Shown here in pieces: positions 1-8,541 of a stretch of DNA of 64,000 bases (position 1 is its first letter; each line of letters begins with the position of its first letter). This DNA is from Allocoprobacillus halotolerans. Lineage in GTDB: Bacteria; Bacillota_I; Bacilli_A; Erysipelotrichales; Coprobacillaceae. The stretch is from contig NZ_CP101620.1 in the NCBI RefSeq assembly GCF_024399475.1, positions 186,001 through 250,000 of the forward strand. Direction: 5' to 3'. The notes beneath the pieces were generated by a model that was not told the origin of the DNA, did no database searches, and worked only from the letters and a program-made list of their open reading frames with translations. The translations under genes and the position numbers were made by a program.

Positions 1-183
1 AAATCATTTCATGTTGGTGATAAAGTAAAAGTAAAAGCAAATTCAAAATGGTACGATGGACAATCAATTGCAAGTTTTGTATTCAATAACGAATACGAAA
101 TCATTCAAATCGATGGGGATAGAGTAGTAATTGGAGTAAATGGAAAAGTCACTGGTGCTATATCATCAAGTAATTTATATTAA
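1..183 (+). CDS. GH25 lysozyme, C-terminal end (partial)
   Basis: The reading frame is open from the window edge and ends in TAA at 181-183. Its 60 residues, including GDKVKVKANSKWYDGQSIAS, match almost residue for residue the C-terminal SH3-like wall-binding tail of the complete GH25 lysozyme at 36656-37504. Only the tail is visible, so the catalytic domain must lie upstream of the window. As in the second locus, the gene is followed by a palindrome and then by a peptidoglycan-binding/Rv2525c-like gene. It would degrade peptidoglycan, with access through a holin inferred from the other locus. Confidence 0.8.
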   Translation, partial: KSFHVGDKVKVKANSKWYDGQSIASFVFNNEYEIIQIDGDRVVIGVNGKVTGAISSSNLY

Positions 184-195
184 TGGAAATTTAAA

Positions 196-213
196 AAAGC
201 ACAATTGTGCTTT
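196..213. promoter_or_regulatory. 18-bp perfect palindrome, operator or terminator candidate
   Basis: AAAGCACAATTGTGCTTT is a perfect palindrome just after the lysozyme stop. The same 14-bp core AGCACAATTGTGCT occurs upstream of the lysis-operon regulator at 38346-38359, and a one-mismatch version overlaps the stop of the second lysozyme at 36652-36665. Recurrence at three lysis-gene boundaries suggests a protein-binding site. A short terminator hairpin is the alternative for the two copies located after lysozyme genes. Confidence 0.5.
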
Positions 214-234
214 CAGGTAGATGTATTATTTAAA

Positions 235-264
235 TGTAGAAAACATACCGGTATAAATTCTACA
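235..264 (+). promoter_or_regulatory. 30-bp dyad upstream of Rv2525c-like gene copy 1
   Basis: The pattern is TGTAGAA-N3-ATACCGGTAT-N3-TTCTACA, a symmetric dyad ending 27 bp before the start codon. The same dyad, with one changed base in an outer arm, sits at the same distance from the start of copy 2 (36599-36628). Flanking sequence and the ribosome site are also conserved. It could be a regulator operator or a 5' UTR stem-loop. Confidence 0.6.
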
Positions 265-291
265 AAATAAAAAAACAGGAGGAAAAGAAAA

Positions 292-2559
292 ATGGCAGAT
301 GCTAACATTTTAAAAGCACAAAAATATTTAAACAATATGTATGGACATAGAAGTGAATGGGTTAAATTGGATGAAGATGGATTAACAGGGACCCTTCTAT
401 GTCAAGGGATTATCAGAGCATTCCAAATTGAAAATGGTATTCCTTCAGTAACTGGAAATGTCGGAGATTTAACATTATCTAAAATGAGATCGTTAGATCC
501 TATTTCTAAGATGAATGCTGATGATGAGGGTATTCCAAATGTATGTATTTTACAATGTGCATTGTTTGCAAAAGGATATAATGCAGGAGGAATTACTGGA
601 GTTTATTATACAACAGGTGTAAATGCAGTAAAACAATTCCAAGAAGATGCAAACCTTGAAGTAACTGGAATTATCGATTGGAAAGTATGGATGGGGCTTG
701 TTTCATTAAACTGGTTTAATAAAACTAGTGGTGGAAAAGATAAAATCGTTCAAATTCAGCAACAGTTAAATGCTGACTGGTCAGATATTATTGGTGTTGG
801 TCCTTGTGACGGAGTCGTTTCACGATTTACTGCTTATGCGCTTATTGCTGCACTACAAGCTGCTGAGGGAATTTATACAGATTTTATTGGTAGTTTAGAT
901 GGGACTAATTTTGGAACTCAGACAACAGCTAACTTCCCTACTGTATTAAAACAAGGGCAAAATGGAGAATATGTTAAATATAACAAATTAGTTCAATATG
1001 GATTATACTTAAATGGCTATGATCCCGGGAGATTTGATGGAAATTTTGACAGTACTACAAAATCACAAGTAGCTGCATTCCAAGAATTCTACGCATTAAC
1101 TGGTATTGGATTAGTTACTTCAGGAGAAGTAAACTGTTCAACAATGAAATCACTTTTAACAAGTAAAGGTGATACAAGCAGAACTGCAAAAGCGTGTGAT
1201 TGCTCAACTGTATTAAATAGTCAGCAAGCTCAAGATTTAAAGTCATCTGGATATCAAGTTGTTGGAAGATATTTAACTGGAACTGTTGGAGGATCAAGAA
1301 GAAAATTCATTACTTTTGAAGAAATTGAAAACATTGAAAATGCAGGTTTAAGAGTATTCCCTATCTATCAAGATGGTGGTTATGAATTAGTATACTTCCA
1401 AGATTTAAGACAGGGAACTGTTGATGCACATACTGCAATTTCATCAGCGGAAAGAATTGGAGTCCCAGCTAATACTGTTATCTATTTTGCAGTTGATTTT
1501 GATTGCTATAGTTATCAGATGACATCATTTGTTATTCCATATTTCAGAAAATTGAATTTAGTATTCAATAGTTCAAAAAACACCAAAAATTATAAAATTG
1601 GTATTTATGCGCCTAGATACATCTGTTCTTACATCAGTGATTTAGGGTTAGCTGAATATTCATTTGTTGCAGACATGTCTAGTGGATATAGTTGCAACTT
1701 AGGTTATCCTATTCCAAAAAACTGGGCTTTTGATCAATTTTATGAATTGAAAGGAAGCGAACAATTCAATTCTAGTCCTTCATTTGACTTAGATAAGGTT
1801 GGATATTCTGGAAGAGATCGAGGTATCTCAACATTTGATGAAGCGACTTATTTAACACCTGATCAATTAGCAGAATCCAATTCTGAAAATATGGTTGAAA
1901 TTCAAAGAGATCAATTTATCTATAATGTGCTTGAGCCGTTGGGATATTTAGATGCAGTTAGTAATGCAAGTTTAACTTATAACCAAGAAATTTTATTAGA
2001 TACTATTCCATTAAGTGGTCTAACTGTCAAAGTAACTGCAGAGATATCAGATACACTTACAGCTAATTTCGATGGTAGTCCAATTACAATTGATGTAGAT
2101 GATAATGGAAAATTAACTGCATCATGCGAAGCAGAAATTGAAGGGTTAATTAGTGGTATAGAATTAGGTGATTTTGAAGGTATTGACATCATTAATTCTA
2201 CAATTGACGATTTAAAAGAAGTGGCAGTATCAATTAAATCAGGAAAAATAGGGATAAAAACCGATTTAACTTCAGCGTTCCCAAAATTAACTTTTATCAT
2301 TACATCAGAAGATATTTTCCCTGATTTGGAGGAAATAGATGAAGAAATCACTGTAGAAATTAGTTTCGAACTTATTCCAACTTATGAACCAGAATATAAT
2401 TTTGAAATTAATGTTGAAGAATTGCTTGCTTTTGGATTAACAGCTGCGACAATTATTGGACTAATAGCATTATCTCTTACACCTGGAGGACAAGCTTTAG
2501 TTGTACAATATTTAGTAACAATCGGTGTCTTGAGTCAAGCAGCAGTAAGTGGAGCATAA
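292..2559 (+). CDS. Peptidoglycan-binding, Rv2525c-like (DUF1906) glycosidase-fold protein, copy 1
   Basis: The 755-residue protein has no signal peptide. Residues 1-310 hold three or so PG_binding_1-like repeats (KAVKQFQ-type helices, QVAAFQEF). Residues ~315-520 match the Rv2525c-like/DUF1906 TIM-barrel domain, with VVGRYLTGT, the strand motif YFAVDFD containing the likely acidic site, and NWAFDQFYE. The C-terminal ~230 residues are a beta-rich acidic segment followed by a hydrophobic stretch (about residues 711-750). The first ~520 residues align with the 772-residue protein at 34255-36573, but the C-terminal ends are unrelated. The start is supported by ACAGGAGGAAAAG. The gene follows a GH25 lysozyme and precedes two exported proteins. 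The wall-targeted role is inferred from the domains; no enzymatic activity is established. Confidence 0.8.
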   Translation: MADANILKAQKYLNNMYGHRSEWVKLDEDGLTGTLLCQGIIRAFQIENGIPSVTGNVGDLTLSKMRSLDPISKMNADDEGIPNVCILQCALFAKGYNAGGITGVYYTTGVNAVKQFQEDANLEVTGIIDWKVWMGLVSLNWFNKTSGGKDKIVQIQQQLNADWSDIIGVGPCDGVVSRFTAYALIAALQAAEGIYTDFIGSLDGTNFGTQTTANFPTVLKQGQNGEYVKYNKLVQYGLYLNGYDPGRFDGNFDSTTKSQVAAFQEFYALTGIGLVTSGEVNCSTMKSLLTSKGDTSRTAKACDCSTVLNSQQAQDLKSSGYQVVGRYLTGTVGGSRRKFITFEEIENIENAGLRVFPIYQDGGYELVYFQDLRQGTVDAHTAISSAERIGVPANTVIYFAVDFDCYSYQMTSFVIPYFRKLNLVFNSSKNTKNYKIGIYAPRYICSYISDLGLAEYSFVADMSSGYSCNLGYPIPKNWAFDQFYELKGSEQFNSSPSFDLDKVGYSGRDRGISTFDEATYLTPDQLAESNSENMVEIQRDQFIYNVLEPLGYLDAVSNASLTYNQEILLDTIPLSGLTVKVTAEISDTLTANFDGSPITIDVDDNGKLTASCEAEIEGLISGIELGDFEGIDIINSTIDDLKEVAVSIKSGKIGIKTDLTSAFPKLTFIITSEDIFPDLEEIDEEITVEISFELIPTYEPEYNFEINVEELLAFGLTAATIIGLIALSLTPGGQALVVQYLVTIGVLSQAAVSGA

Positions 2560-2635
2560 ATTTATAGCTTAGTATTTCAAAAAAATTAGTATCATACAGA
2601 AACATTGATATAAATAAAAAAATATATCCTCATGA

Positions 2636-2676
2636 ATATGGTCATCTTTAGCAAACCTATTGATGACTATATTTTT
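2636..2676 (+). terminator. Rho-independent terminator
   Basis: ATATGGTCATC and GATGACTATAT form an 11-bp stem with one G-U pair and a 15-nt loop, followed directly by a T run. It lies 77 bp after the Rv2525c-like gene. The remaining sequence to 2980 is AT-rich with no other feature I can support. Confidence 0.65.
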
Positions 2677-2980
2677 CTAAAAAAGGATCTTGGATTGTTT
2701 ATCAAAAAATTATTTTGTATTTTAAATATAACTTTTATATGTTAGAATAAAAAAGTTTACAAAAAATTGTGATAGTTATATAAATTTATGATAAGATATT
2801 TTTAGTATTCTAAAACCAAACTTTAAGGATACTAACACATATTTAATGAAGAAAAAGTAATATATATGTTAATAACAATACAAATATTCGCAATGATGAA
2901 ATTCAATCAACAAGAAAACACAATTACTGAATATTTTGTATAATACATTAAATAATTATGTATATGAAAGAAGGCATTTT

Positions 2981-3604
2981 ATGAATCATGTAACTAAAAA
3001 ATCGAATTTAAAAATACCTATACTGTTTCTTATCATTTTTATATTAGTTGGATGTCAACAAAAAACAGTAGAAACTTCAAATAAAAAGAATACATCTGTT
3101 TTAGATAATCAAATTCTACATGTTGATATAAGCAATGATGAAAATGCTATATCAGGGATTTATTTAATGAATGAAGAAAATGAATTTTCTTCAACATTTA
3201 TTAGTAAATATGATATTGGTATTCACTCATCATCTTATAAAATTATTATCAAATCTGAATATCAAAAAAGTATTGATTATCTAGAAATGGATATGCCAAC
3301 TGCATCAACTATTACGAGCTTATATATAACTATGGATAATTATAATTTCATAGTCGGTTTATTTAATGGAACTGAATTAATCTCTAAACAAACATTAGAT
3401 ATAAATCAATATAATCAAGAAAGCGAAAACTTTGTATGTAAATCTAGTACTAATAATAAGATAACCCCTATTGGCTTAAGTCAAAAATTAGACAACGATC
3501 TTGTTATTTATGATACTACATTAGTTATGGTGCATGGTGATGAACAGTGGAACGAAGATAACGAAGAACATATCAAATTATCAGTCATTTTGGAGGAACA
3601 ATAA
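2981..3604 (+). CDS. Predicted lipoprotein
   Basis: The start at 2981 is preferred to the in-frame ATG at 2936 because GAAAGAAGG lies 8 nt upstream and the product then begins with a classic lipoprotein signal: basic MNHVTKKSNLK, a hydrophobic core, and lipobox LVGC at residues ~23-26. The mature ~180 residues match no family I recognise. The stop abuts the start of the next exported gene, so the two are one unit. Their position directly behind an effector-like gene with a variable C-terminus makes an immunity role possible; this is inference only. Confidence 0.7.
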   Translation: MNHVTKKSNLKIPILFLIIFILVGCQQKTVETSNKKNTSVLDNQILHVDISNDENAISGIYLMNEENEFSSTFISKYDIGIHSSSYKIIIKSEYQKSIDYLEMDMPTASTITSLYITMDNYNFIVGLFNGTELISKQTLDINQYNQESENFVCKSSTNNKITPIGLSQKLDNDLVIYDTTLVMVHGDEQWNEDNEEHIKLSVILEEQ

Positions 3605-4117
3605 ATGAAGAAAACACTTTTAATCCTAACAACTTTGTGCATTGGCTATTTTTGTATTGCTGCATCTTCGAAAAATATAAGTATTTATACTGTAGAAACT
3701 GAAGCAGAAACCATAATGGATCAATTATATGAAAATAAAAATGTGGAAACTTATAAGTTTATCATTGATAATGCCATAGAAGATGGCTGTATCAATATAA
3801 CATATTATATTGACAATGAAGTTGTTAAAAATTATCTTAATGTACTTACATTCCAAGATAAAACAAGTTATTTTTTTGTTGGAACAACTTCAAAATGCTT
3901 AATACTTCGACCAGATGAAAATCACAAAAGCTTTCATAATGGAAAAATAGATGTAAGTACCATTGATGAAGGATTTGTAAGTGCCTTACAAAATGTTAAA
4001 TATATACGAGAAGAAAAAACAATGATTAGAACAGACGATTTAATCATACAGTTTGAAAATGGTTATAATAATCATAACTATAGAATTGACATTAAATATA
4101 GTATGGGTATTGCATAA
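3605..4117 (+). CDS. Small exported protein, unknown function
   Basis: The start codon follows the previous stop with no gap, after a GGAGGAACAATAA ribosome site. The 170-residue product starts with a typical Sec signal (MKKTLLILTTLCIGYFCIAA), and no transmembrane segment follows. The rest is a mixed alpha/beta domain I do not recognise. It is co-transcribed with the lipoprotein gene and may act outside the membrane with it. Confidence 0.65.
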   Translation: MKKTLLILTTLCIGYFCIAASSKNISIYTVETEAETIMDQLYENKNVETYKFIIDNAIEDGCINITYYIDNEVVKNYLNVLTFQDKTSYFFVGTTSKCLILRPDENHKSFHNGKIDVSTIDEGFVSALQNVKYIREEKTMIRTDDLIIQFENGYNNHNYRIDIKYSMGIA

Positions 4118-4346
4118 TAAAAAATAATTGAATTGATCAAAATCTCTAATATTTTCATTGTTAAAATCATAATTTAGATAATATATATTATTTTTGGGAT
4201 AAATAAGTTAATGTTTAAAAAGGCATAAAAATATGTTGAATAAAAAATATTAGAATTAGTAAAGAAACAGCAGATAGATATCAGAATAGAAGGAAAAAGC
4301 CTAATTCTTTACTGTCAGAAAAAATCCACTAAATTTAAAAAGAAAA

Positions 4347-4721
4347 ATGACAGATGACAATATTATAAAAGCACAAAAATATTTAAATAATATGTATAAC
4401 CATAGAAGTGAATGGGTTAAATTGGCTGAATATGGATTAACAATACATATTCAAGTGCAACCCTTTACGGACAATGCACATGACTTGCATAGGAACGTTT
4501 CTTTAAAATCTACGAATATTCTCTCAGATTTATGGGTGGTTGTTAATTGGTTGTTACAAGTATATCTAGACAAGTTAATAAAATCTAATGGATTAGCAGT
4601 TGGTGCTCTATTCTCTTATATTGAAAGAATTTTTGATGGAGTGACTAACACATTTGTAGATGCAAAAAAAGATTGGCATAAAACAACCTGCTCATTAGAT
4701 AAATTTAATACTAACCATTAA
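4347..4721 (+). pseudogene. Truncated copy of the Rv2525c-like gene, fused to unrelated sequence
   Basis: The first ~31 residues (TDDNIIKAQKYLNNMYNHRS...) are nearly identical to the N-terminus of the 292-2559 protein, but the match stops abruptly near 4440. The remaining ~93 residues resemble nothing I know. Unlike the full copies, there is no GGAGG site and no conserved dyad upstream. I read it as a relic left by recombination within this repeated family. Confidence 0.55.
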
Positions 4722-4801
4722 AATTAATTCAACTTCAAGATAAATAATAATATTTACAACTTCGTAGTTATATAATATTTTTATATGATTAAAATATTAA
4801 G

Positions 4802-4827
4802 TTCAACATGATATAATACATGTTGAA
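4802..4827. repeat. Short palindrome
   Basis: TTCAACATG and CATGTTGAA flank an 8-nt spacer, giving a perfect 9-bp inverted repeat between the truncated gene and the bidirectional terminator. Its function is unknown. Confidence 0.4.
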
Positions 4828-4846
4828 ACCCATTTGAAAATAAATT

Positions 4847-4926
4847 AAAAATGTATGATTATCTAAAATAATTCAAACATCTGTTTACATATAAGTTTAC
4901 ATATAATTAGATAATCATACATTTTT
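4847..4926. terminator. Large bidirectional stem-loop terminator
   Basis: A perfect 20-bp inverted repeat (AAAAATGTATGATTATCTAA at 4847-4866 and its complement at 4907-4926) encloses a 40-nt loop containing the direct repeat GTTTACATATAA twice. The flanking A and T runs suit termination on both strands between converging genes. Confidence 0.55.
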
Positions 4927-4968
4927 TTAAATACCACTAAATTCAAAAAACTTTAAGTATCTTATAAT

Positions 4969-5187
4969 TTATGAATCACTTTTATATATAATCAATTCAT
5001 CTATACCACATTCAAAATACCAACATAATTTTGCTATTAAGTTTGCATCAATCCTTTGAAATTGATTATTACAATATCTATTAAAATTTGGTCTAGGCAA
5101 ATCCAAATCTTTACATATTTTATTTTTACTAATGTTCTTTTCTTTTAAAAGCTGATTAATCCTTAATTCAATATGCCCATATTCCAT
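4969..5187 (-). CDS. Small XRE-family transcriptional regulator
   Basis: The 72-residue protein is almost entirely one Cro/C1-type helix-turn-helix: RINQLLKEKNISKNKICKDL, then the recognition helix around RPNFNRYC, then LCWYFECGIDELI. An AGAGGTGAT ribosome site precedes the start. It is divergent from the unknown gene at 5323, and the intergenic DNA holds a perfect 12-bp inverted repeat, its likely operator. It probably represses itself and the neighbour. Confidence 0.75.
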   Translation of the reverse strand: MEYGHIELRINQLLKEKNISKNKICKDLDLPRPNFNRYCNNQFQRIDANLIAKLCWYFECGIDELIIYKSDS

Positions 5188-5246
5188 ATCATCACCTCTA
5201 TGTATTTATTATATGAAAATATTTACAATATAATAATTTACAATTT

Positions 5247-5287
5247 ATTACCTTACTATATAGATATTTACTATTTAGTAAGGTAAT
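5247..5287. promoter_or_regulatory. Candidate operator for the divergent XRE regulator
   Basis: ATTACCTTACTA (5247-5258) and its exact complement TAGTAAGGTAAT (5276-5287) are separated by 17 nt, 36 bp before the start of the 5323 gene. The spacing of about three helical turns between centres suits two dimers or one larger complex on one DNA face. Confidence 0.5.
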
Positions 5288-5322
5288 ATATAATTATAAA
5301 ATATTAAAAGGAGAATAATTAT

Positions 5323-6054
5323 ATGTATATATTTAAATTTTTAAAATCTTTAAAATTGTTAAGAAAAGAATACTTACCAAATTTTGATTGCTTTCCAAAA
5401 GGAAAAGTAATTTATTATGGACAATATAAGATTGAGGACTTATTAGAAGAACATGTATCATTAGATTTATTACCAAATCACGAATCAAATATACATTATC
5501 TTGCTTATGCTTTTTTGAATGATATCTATACTATCAAATATCTACCAATTGACCAATTTGTCAACTATATCAATATGCTAAATGAAGAAGATTGTAAATT
5601 TAAAAGATCAAGTTTGATGCTTCGTGATGCAGCCGTTTTTGAAGCAATTTGGCTCTTTGATAAACTAGCGTGTCTAAAAACAAATCCATTTTTTGAAGCA
5701 GATATAAAATATGGATTTTCAGCAATCAATTTATATAGAGATAACGGACACAACCATGAATCATTGCTTAGCCTATTTGATAATAATCCTGTAAAACGTG
5801 ATATATTTTTTGAGCAATTTGTTTATTTTGTTAAAAAATATATAAAGCACAGACTAACTAAAGGAACACAGGTTTCAAGTATCTCTCGTTTCAAAGAACA
5901 TTTATTAAATACAATTATTTCCTATGAAAATGAATCACCTAAACATTATAAGTCAAGCCTCATAACGCATAACAAAAATAAAGAATTTGATGATTTTATT
6001 CAACAATTAAACATATTAGACAGATTACAAGAATCAGATAATCAAAATATATAA
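5323..6054 (+). CDS. Hypothetical protein, divergent from an XRE gene
   Basis: The 243-residue, mostly helical protein has no signal peptide or membrane segment. An AAAGGAGAA site precedes the ATG, and a terminator follows at 6098. I do not recognise a family. The divergent small XRE regulator and the inverted repeat between the genes suggest tight repression, as in accessory, phage or toxin-like genes, but no toxin motif is visible. Confidence 0.6.
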   Translation: MYIFKFLKSLKLLRKEYLPNFDCFPKGKVIYYGQYKIEDLLEEHVSLDLLPNHESNIHYLAYAFLNDIYTIKYLPIDQFVNYINMLNEEDCKFKRSSLMLRDAAVFEAIWLFDKLACLKTNPFFEADIKYGFSAINLYRDNGHNHESLLSLFDNNPVKRDIFFEQFVYFVKKYIKHRLTKGTQVSSISRFKEHLLNTIISYENESPKHYKSSLITHNKNKEFDDFIQQLNILDRLQESDNQNI

Positions 6055-6097
6055 GATTTTCTATCTTGAACATTGTAATATAAAATATTTACTTTAT

Positions 6098-6132
6098 AAA
6101 AAATGTAGGCATAAAACGTCTACATTTTTTTT
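6098..6132 (+). terminator. Rho-independent terminator
   Basis: AAAAAATGTAG and CTACATTTTTT form an 11-bp stem with an 11-nt loop and run into eight T, 43 bp after the stop of the 5323 gene. Confidence 0.75.
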
Positions 6133-6385
6133 AAAGGTTTCAATTTTCAGCACAGAAACCCTAATACAGAGAAATTATCTATATTAGAGTTACTTTTTTT
6201 ATTTGTGGTGTTCTTATAATGTTTAATTTTGTATACATTGATTATATCTAAAAAATAAATTTTTCACGTCATTTAATCAAAATGCTATTTATCAATTAAT
6301 AACCATAATAATAGAGTGATTAATCCAAGAAAATACAGAAAGGAATTTGAAATCTTTGTATTTTCAATTAATAAACCAGCAGTAA

Positions 6386-6601
6386 TTATCCTTTTTGATA
6401 ATGCTCTTTATTTATAAATTTTATAAAATCTATAAAATCTAGATTCGTCTCAGGATATAAACTGAAAATGTTGTATGGATCCTCGATTAATAAATTTGAA
6501 CTTTTAAGTATTTCTATAAATGAAAGTATATCTTTATCTTTTGTTGAATTATACGTAACTGGAATATCATAACTTGTATCGTTATTTGTTAATACCTCCA
6601 T
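6386..6601 (-). CDS. Small acidic hypothetical protein, coupled gene
   Basis: The 71-residue product has a high share of D, E and I and no HTH or membrane segment. Its ATG lies inside the end of the upstream minus-strand gene (13-nt overlap), and it has no ribosome site of its own, so translational coupling is likely. The pair looks like a toxin-antitoxin or effector-immunity layout in size and overlap only. No sequence family recognised. Confidence 0.45.
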   Translation of the reverse strand: MEVLTNNDTSYDIPVTYNSTKDKDILSFIEILKSSNLLIEDPYNIFSLYPETNLDFIDFIKFINKEHYQKG

Positions 6602-6810
6602 AGTAATTTGTGCACTATCAAATCGAACTCCTGTAGTAAGCCCATAGCATATCTTAATTTTTTTATATCCGAATATTTAATTAATAATTGCTGGGGTTTT
6701 TTTAAAATTTTTTCGTACAAACTTAGCAATTGGTAATATATAATTTCCTTTTTACGATTATCAATTGAACATCCATGTTTTTTTGTACCCATTAATATAT
6801 ATTCAATCAT
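6589..6810 (-). CDS. Small basic hypothetical protein
   Basis: I place the start at 6810 (MIEYILMGTKKHGC) because AAGGAGGTGTGGTT stands directly before it; an in-frame start at 6855 has no such site. The 73-residue, Lys/Leu-rich, helical product overlaps the next gene. Function unknown. The 6856-7187 interval upstream contains nothing I can support. Confidence 0.5.
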   Translation of the reverse strand: MIEYILMGTKKHGCSIDNRKKEIIYYQLLSLYEKILKKPQQLLIKYSDIKKLRYAMGLLQEFDLIVHKLLWRY

Positions 6811-7187
6811 AACCACACCTCCTTGTTTAAAAAATAGAAAATTACCAATGTACACATTACATTATATCTATACTTCTATTATATATATTTTTTTGTTAAA
6901 TACCTAATTATATATATGAAATGCAAAAATAGTGCACAGAATACATATATCTTTTCTGTTAGAAAAGCAAACTTTTAATGCTTTATAGTATTAAATATAC
7001 TCAATAGATGAATTTAAATACGCTCATTTGTACTTTTTTCCAAAAAATATCACACTGCTTTTGTTCTGTAGCCTCATTAGGAATAAAGAATACTATTTTA
7101 TGAACCAATATTAAATGTGATATGAATTTTCCGTTTAATTTTTCTTAATTAAATTACAATAACAAATAACAATTTGAAATGAAAAAA

Positions 7188-7215
7188 ATCACCATCACAC
7201 TAGCGTGATGGTGAT
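7188..7215 (-). terminator. Terminator of agrB1
   Basis: Read on the minus strand, ATCACCATCAC pairs with GTGATGGTGAT around a short loop and is followed by a T run. It starts two bases after the agrB1 stop. The core CATCACACTAG.GTGATG resembles palindromes near 48448 and 51599, so this may be a captured dispersed repeat. Confidence 0.6.
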
Positions 7216-7216
7216 G

Positions 7217-7686
7217 CTAGAGAAATAATACTTTTTTGGTTTTTAAAACATTATATGCAAATAAGTTATTTTTTAAAAAATAAAGCATTTCCGCAATAAA
7301 TAATGCCAAAATAACAGGAGTATACATATCTGGTATGTTACATAAAATTAATATAGTACAAAATAAAATAACAATTATACATTTTCTGTATACATACCTA
7401 TTTTGCATAATAAAGAAAATTAGACAATAAACAATTAATGTGACTGCAGTTATAAAATAATAATGAAAAAATTCAAACTTATTAATAAAATGGACTCCCA
7501 AAACTATTATTATCATTATTATTGTACAACTATAAATCGTTTTCGCATGAAATCCACCAAAAAGAACCCTAAATATACTAAACGCTATCAAAAACAGGGT
7601 ACCAAAATACAATTCATTAAAAAAAGTGATATGCCTAAAACTAAAAAAGCAGTAAATCCATTGTACAATAATACTTCAAGACCATA
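7217..7686 (-). pseudogene. agrB: agrB-like peptide processing protease, 3' part (split by IS21)
   Basis: This part encodes the membrane segments and the AgrB catalytic motif GGFHAKTIYSC, where His and Cys are seven residues apart as in known AgrB proteases. A one-base loss in an A7 run at 7619-7625 separates the frame from its own upstream residues. The IS21 element at 7687-10256 separates it from the first 28 codons at 10257-10341. With one extra T and the IS removed, the frame reads continuously as a ~185-residue AgrB starting MKKILDYLISKLQD. AgrB cleaves the AgrD leader and forms the cyclic peptide, so system 1 should be inactive unless restored. Confidence 0.8.
7683..7686. repeat. IS21 target site duplication, left
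   Basis: CATA directly abuts the left inverted repeat, and the same four bases follow the right one at 10257-10260. IS21-family elements duplicate 4-8 bp. Removing one CATA plus the IS restores the agrB frame, which supports the assignment. Confidence 0.7.
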
Positions 7687-7797
7687 TGATTATTTCACGT
7701 TCTTCAACCACTTAATTCACAACATCAGCACCAGTAGTAGATGATTGTAGCACCACCTGTGCAAATGAATAGCACCGCTCAAAGGCGGTGCCCATTT

Positions 7798-8541
7798 TTA
7801 TTCTCTGTTCATATTTGAAGTAACTTCTCTCATATTGACGTCACCTGCATTAATCGTAATAGAGTTATGAATAATTCGATCCATGATTGCATCTGCATGT
7901 ACCCCTCCACCTAATCGTGTATGCCAAGATTCTATTTTGAATTGCGTACAAAATATAGTTGATTTATTTTGATATCTTCTTTCCACAAGTTCAAAAATAA
8001 ATTCTATTTCTTGTTCATTCATAGAGTTTATGAGCCATTCATCTAAGATAAGCAAAGGACACTTAGCATATTTATTAATGAGCTTATTTCGTCCTCTTTT
8101 TAGTTCTGCTTCTTCTAACTGAACAAACAAATCAGGTATTCTTATATAACGTGTAGTTATTCCATCACGACAAGCTGCTTTACCTAGACAGTTTGATAAA
8201 AATGTTTTCCCCGAACCAGTAAATCCAACAATCAATACATTCTTATAACTATCAATATAACTGTTCGTAATCAATGTCATGATTTGATCTTTATCTAATT
8301 CTCTTTTTGAATAATAAATATCTTCTACAGATGCTTGAGGATATCTAAAGTGAGCGCGTCGTATCAATCCTTTTACTTTTTCGTTATATTTAATTTGATA
8401 TGCATGATCTACAGAAGCATTGAGTCTTTCATCAAATGTCATAGCTTTATAAAGTGATTCTTTTTCTTGTAGTTCTAAAGCTTCTACTAAAGCATGCATT
8501 CCCATCATATCTAATTTCTTTTTTGTTTCATCATTAATCAT
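7798..8541 (-). CDS. istB: IstB, IS21 transposition helper ATPase
   Basis: The product is an AAA+ DnaC/IstB-like ATPase with Walker A GFTGSGKTF near residue 105 and Walker B CPLLILDEW near residue 160, plus the family motif GGGVHADAIMDRI near the C-terminus. IstB helps the IstA transposase select targets. The start at 8541 is chosen because GGAGG stands 8 nt upstream. The gene begins inside the end of istA, as is usual for the family, and the ~247-residue length is typical. Confidence 0.9.
   Translation of the reverse strand: MINDETKKKLDMMGMHALVEALELQEKESLYKAMTFDERLNASVDHAYQIKYNEKVKGLIRRAHFRYPQASVEDIYYSKRELDKDQIMTLITNSYIDSYKNVLIVGFTGSGKTFLSNCLGKAACRDGITTRYIRIPDLFVQLEEAELKRGRNKLINKYAKCPLLILDEWLINSMNEQEIEFIFELVERRYQNKSTIFCTQFKIESWHTRLGGGVHADAIMDRIIHNSITINAGDVNMREVTSNMNRE

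Noticed and set aside
7463-7744. 93-residue plus-strand frame
   Set aside because: Antisense to agrB1 and the IS21 left end; basic low-complexity sequence without a ribosome site.
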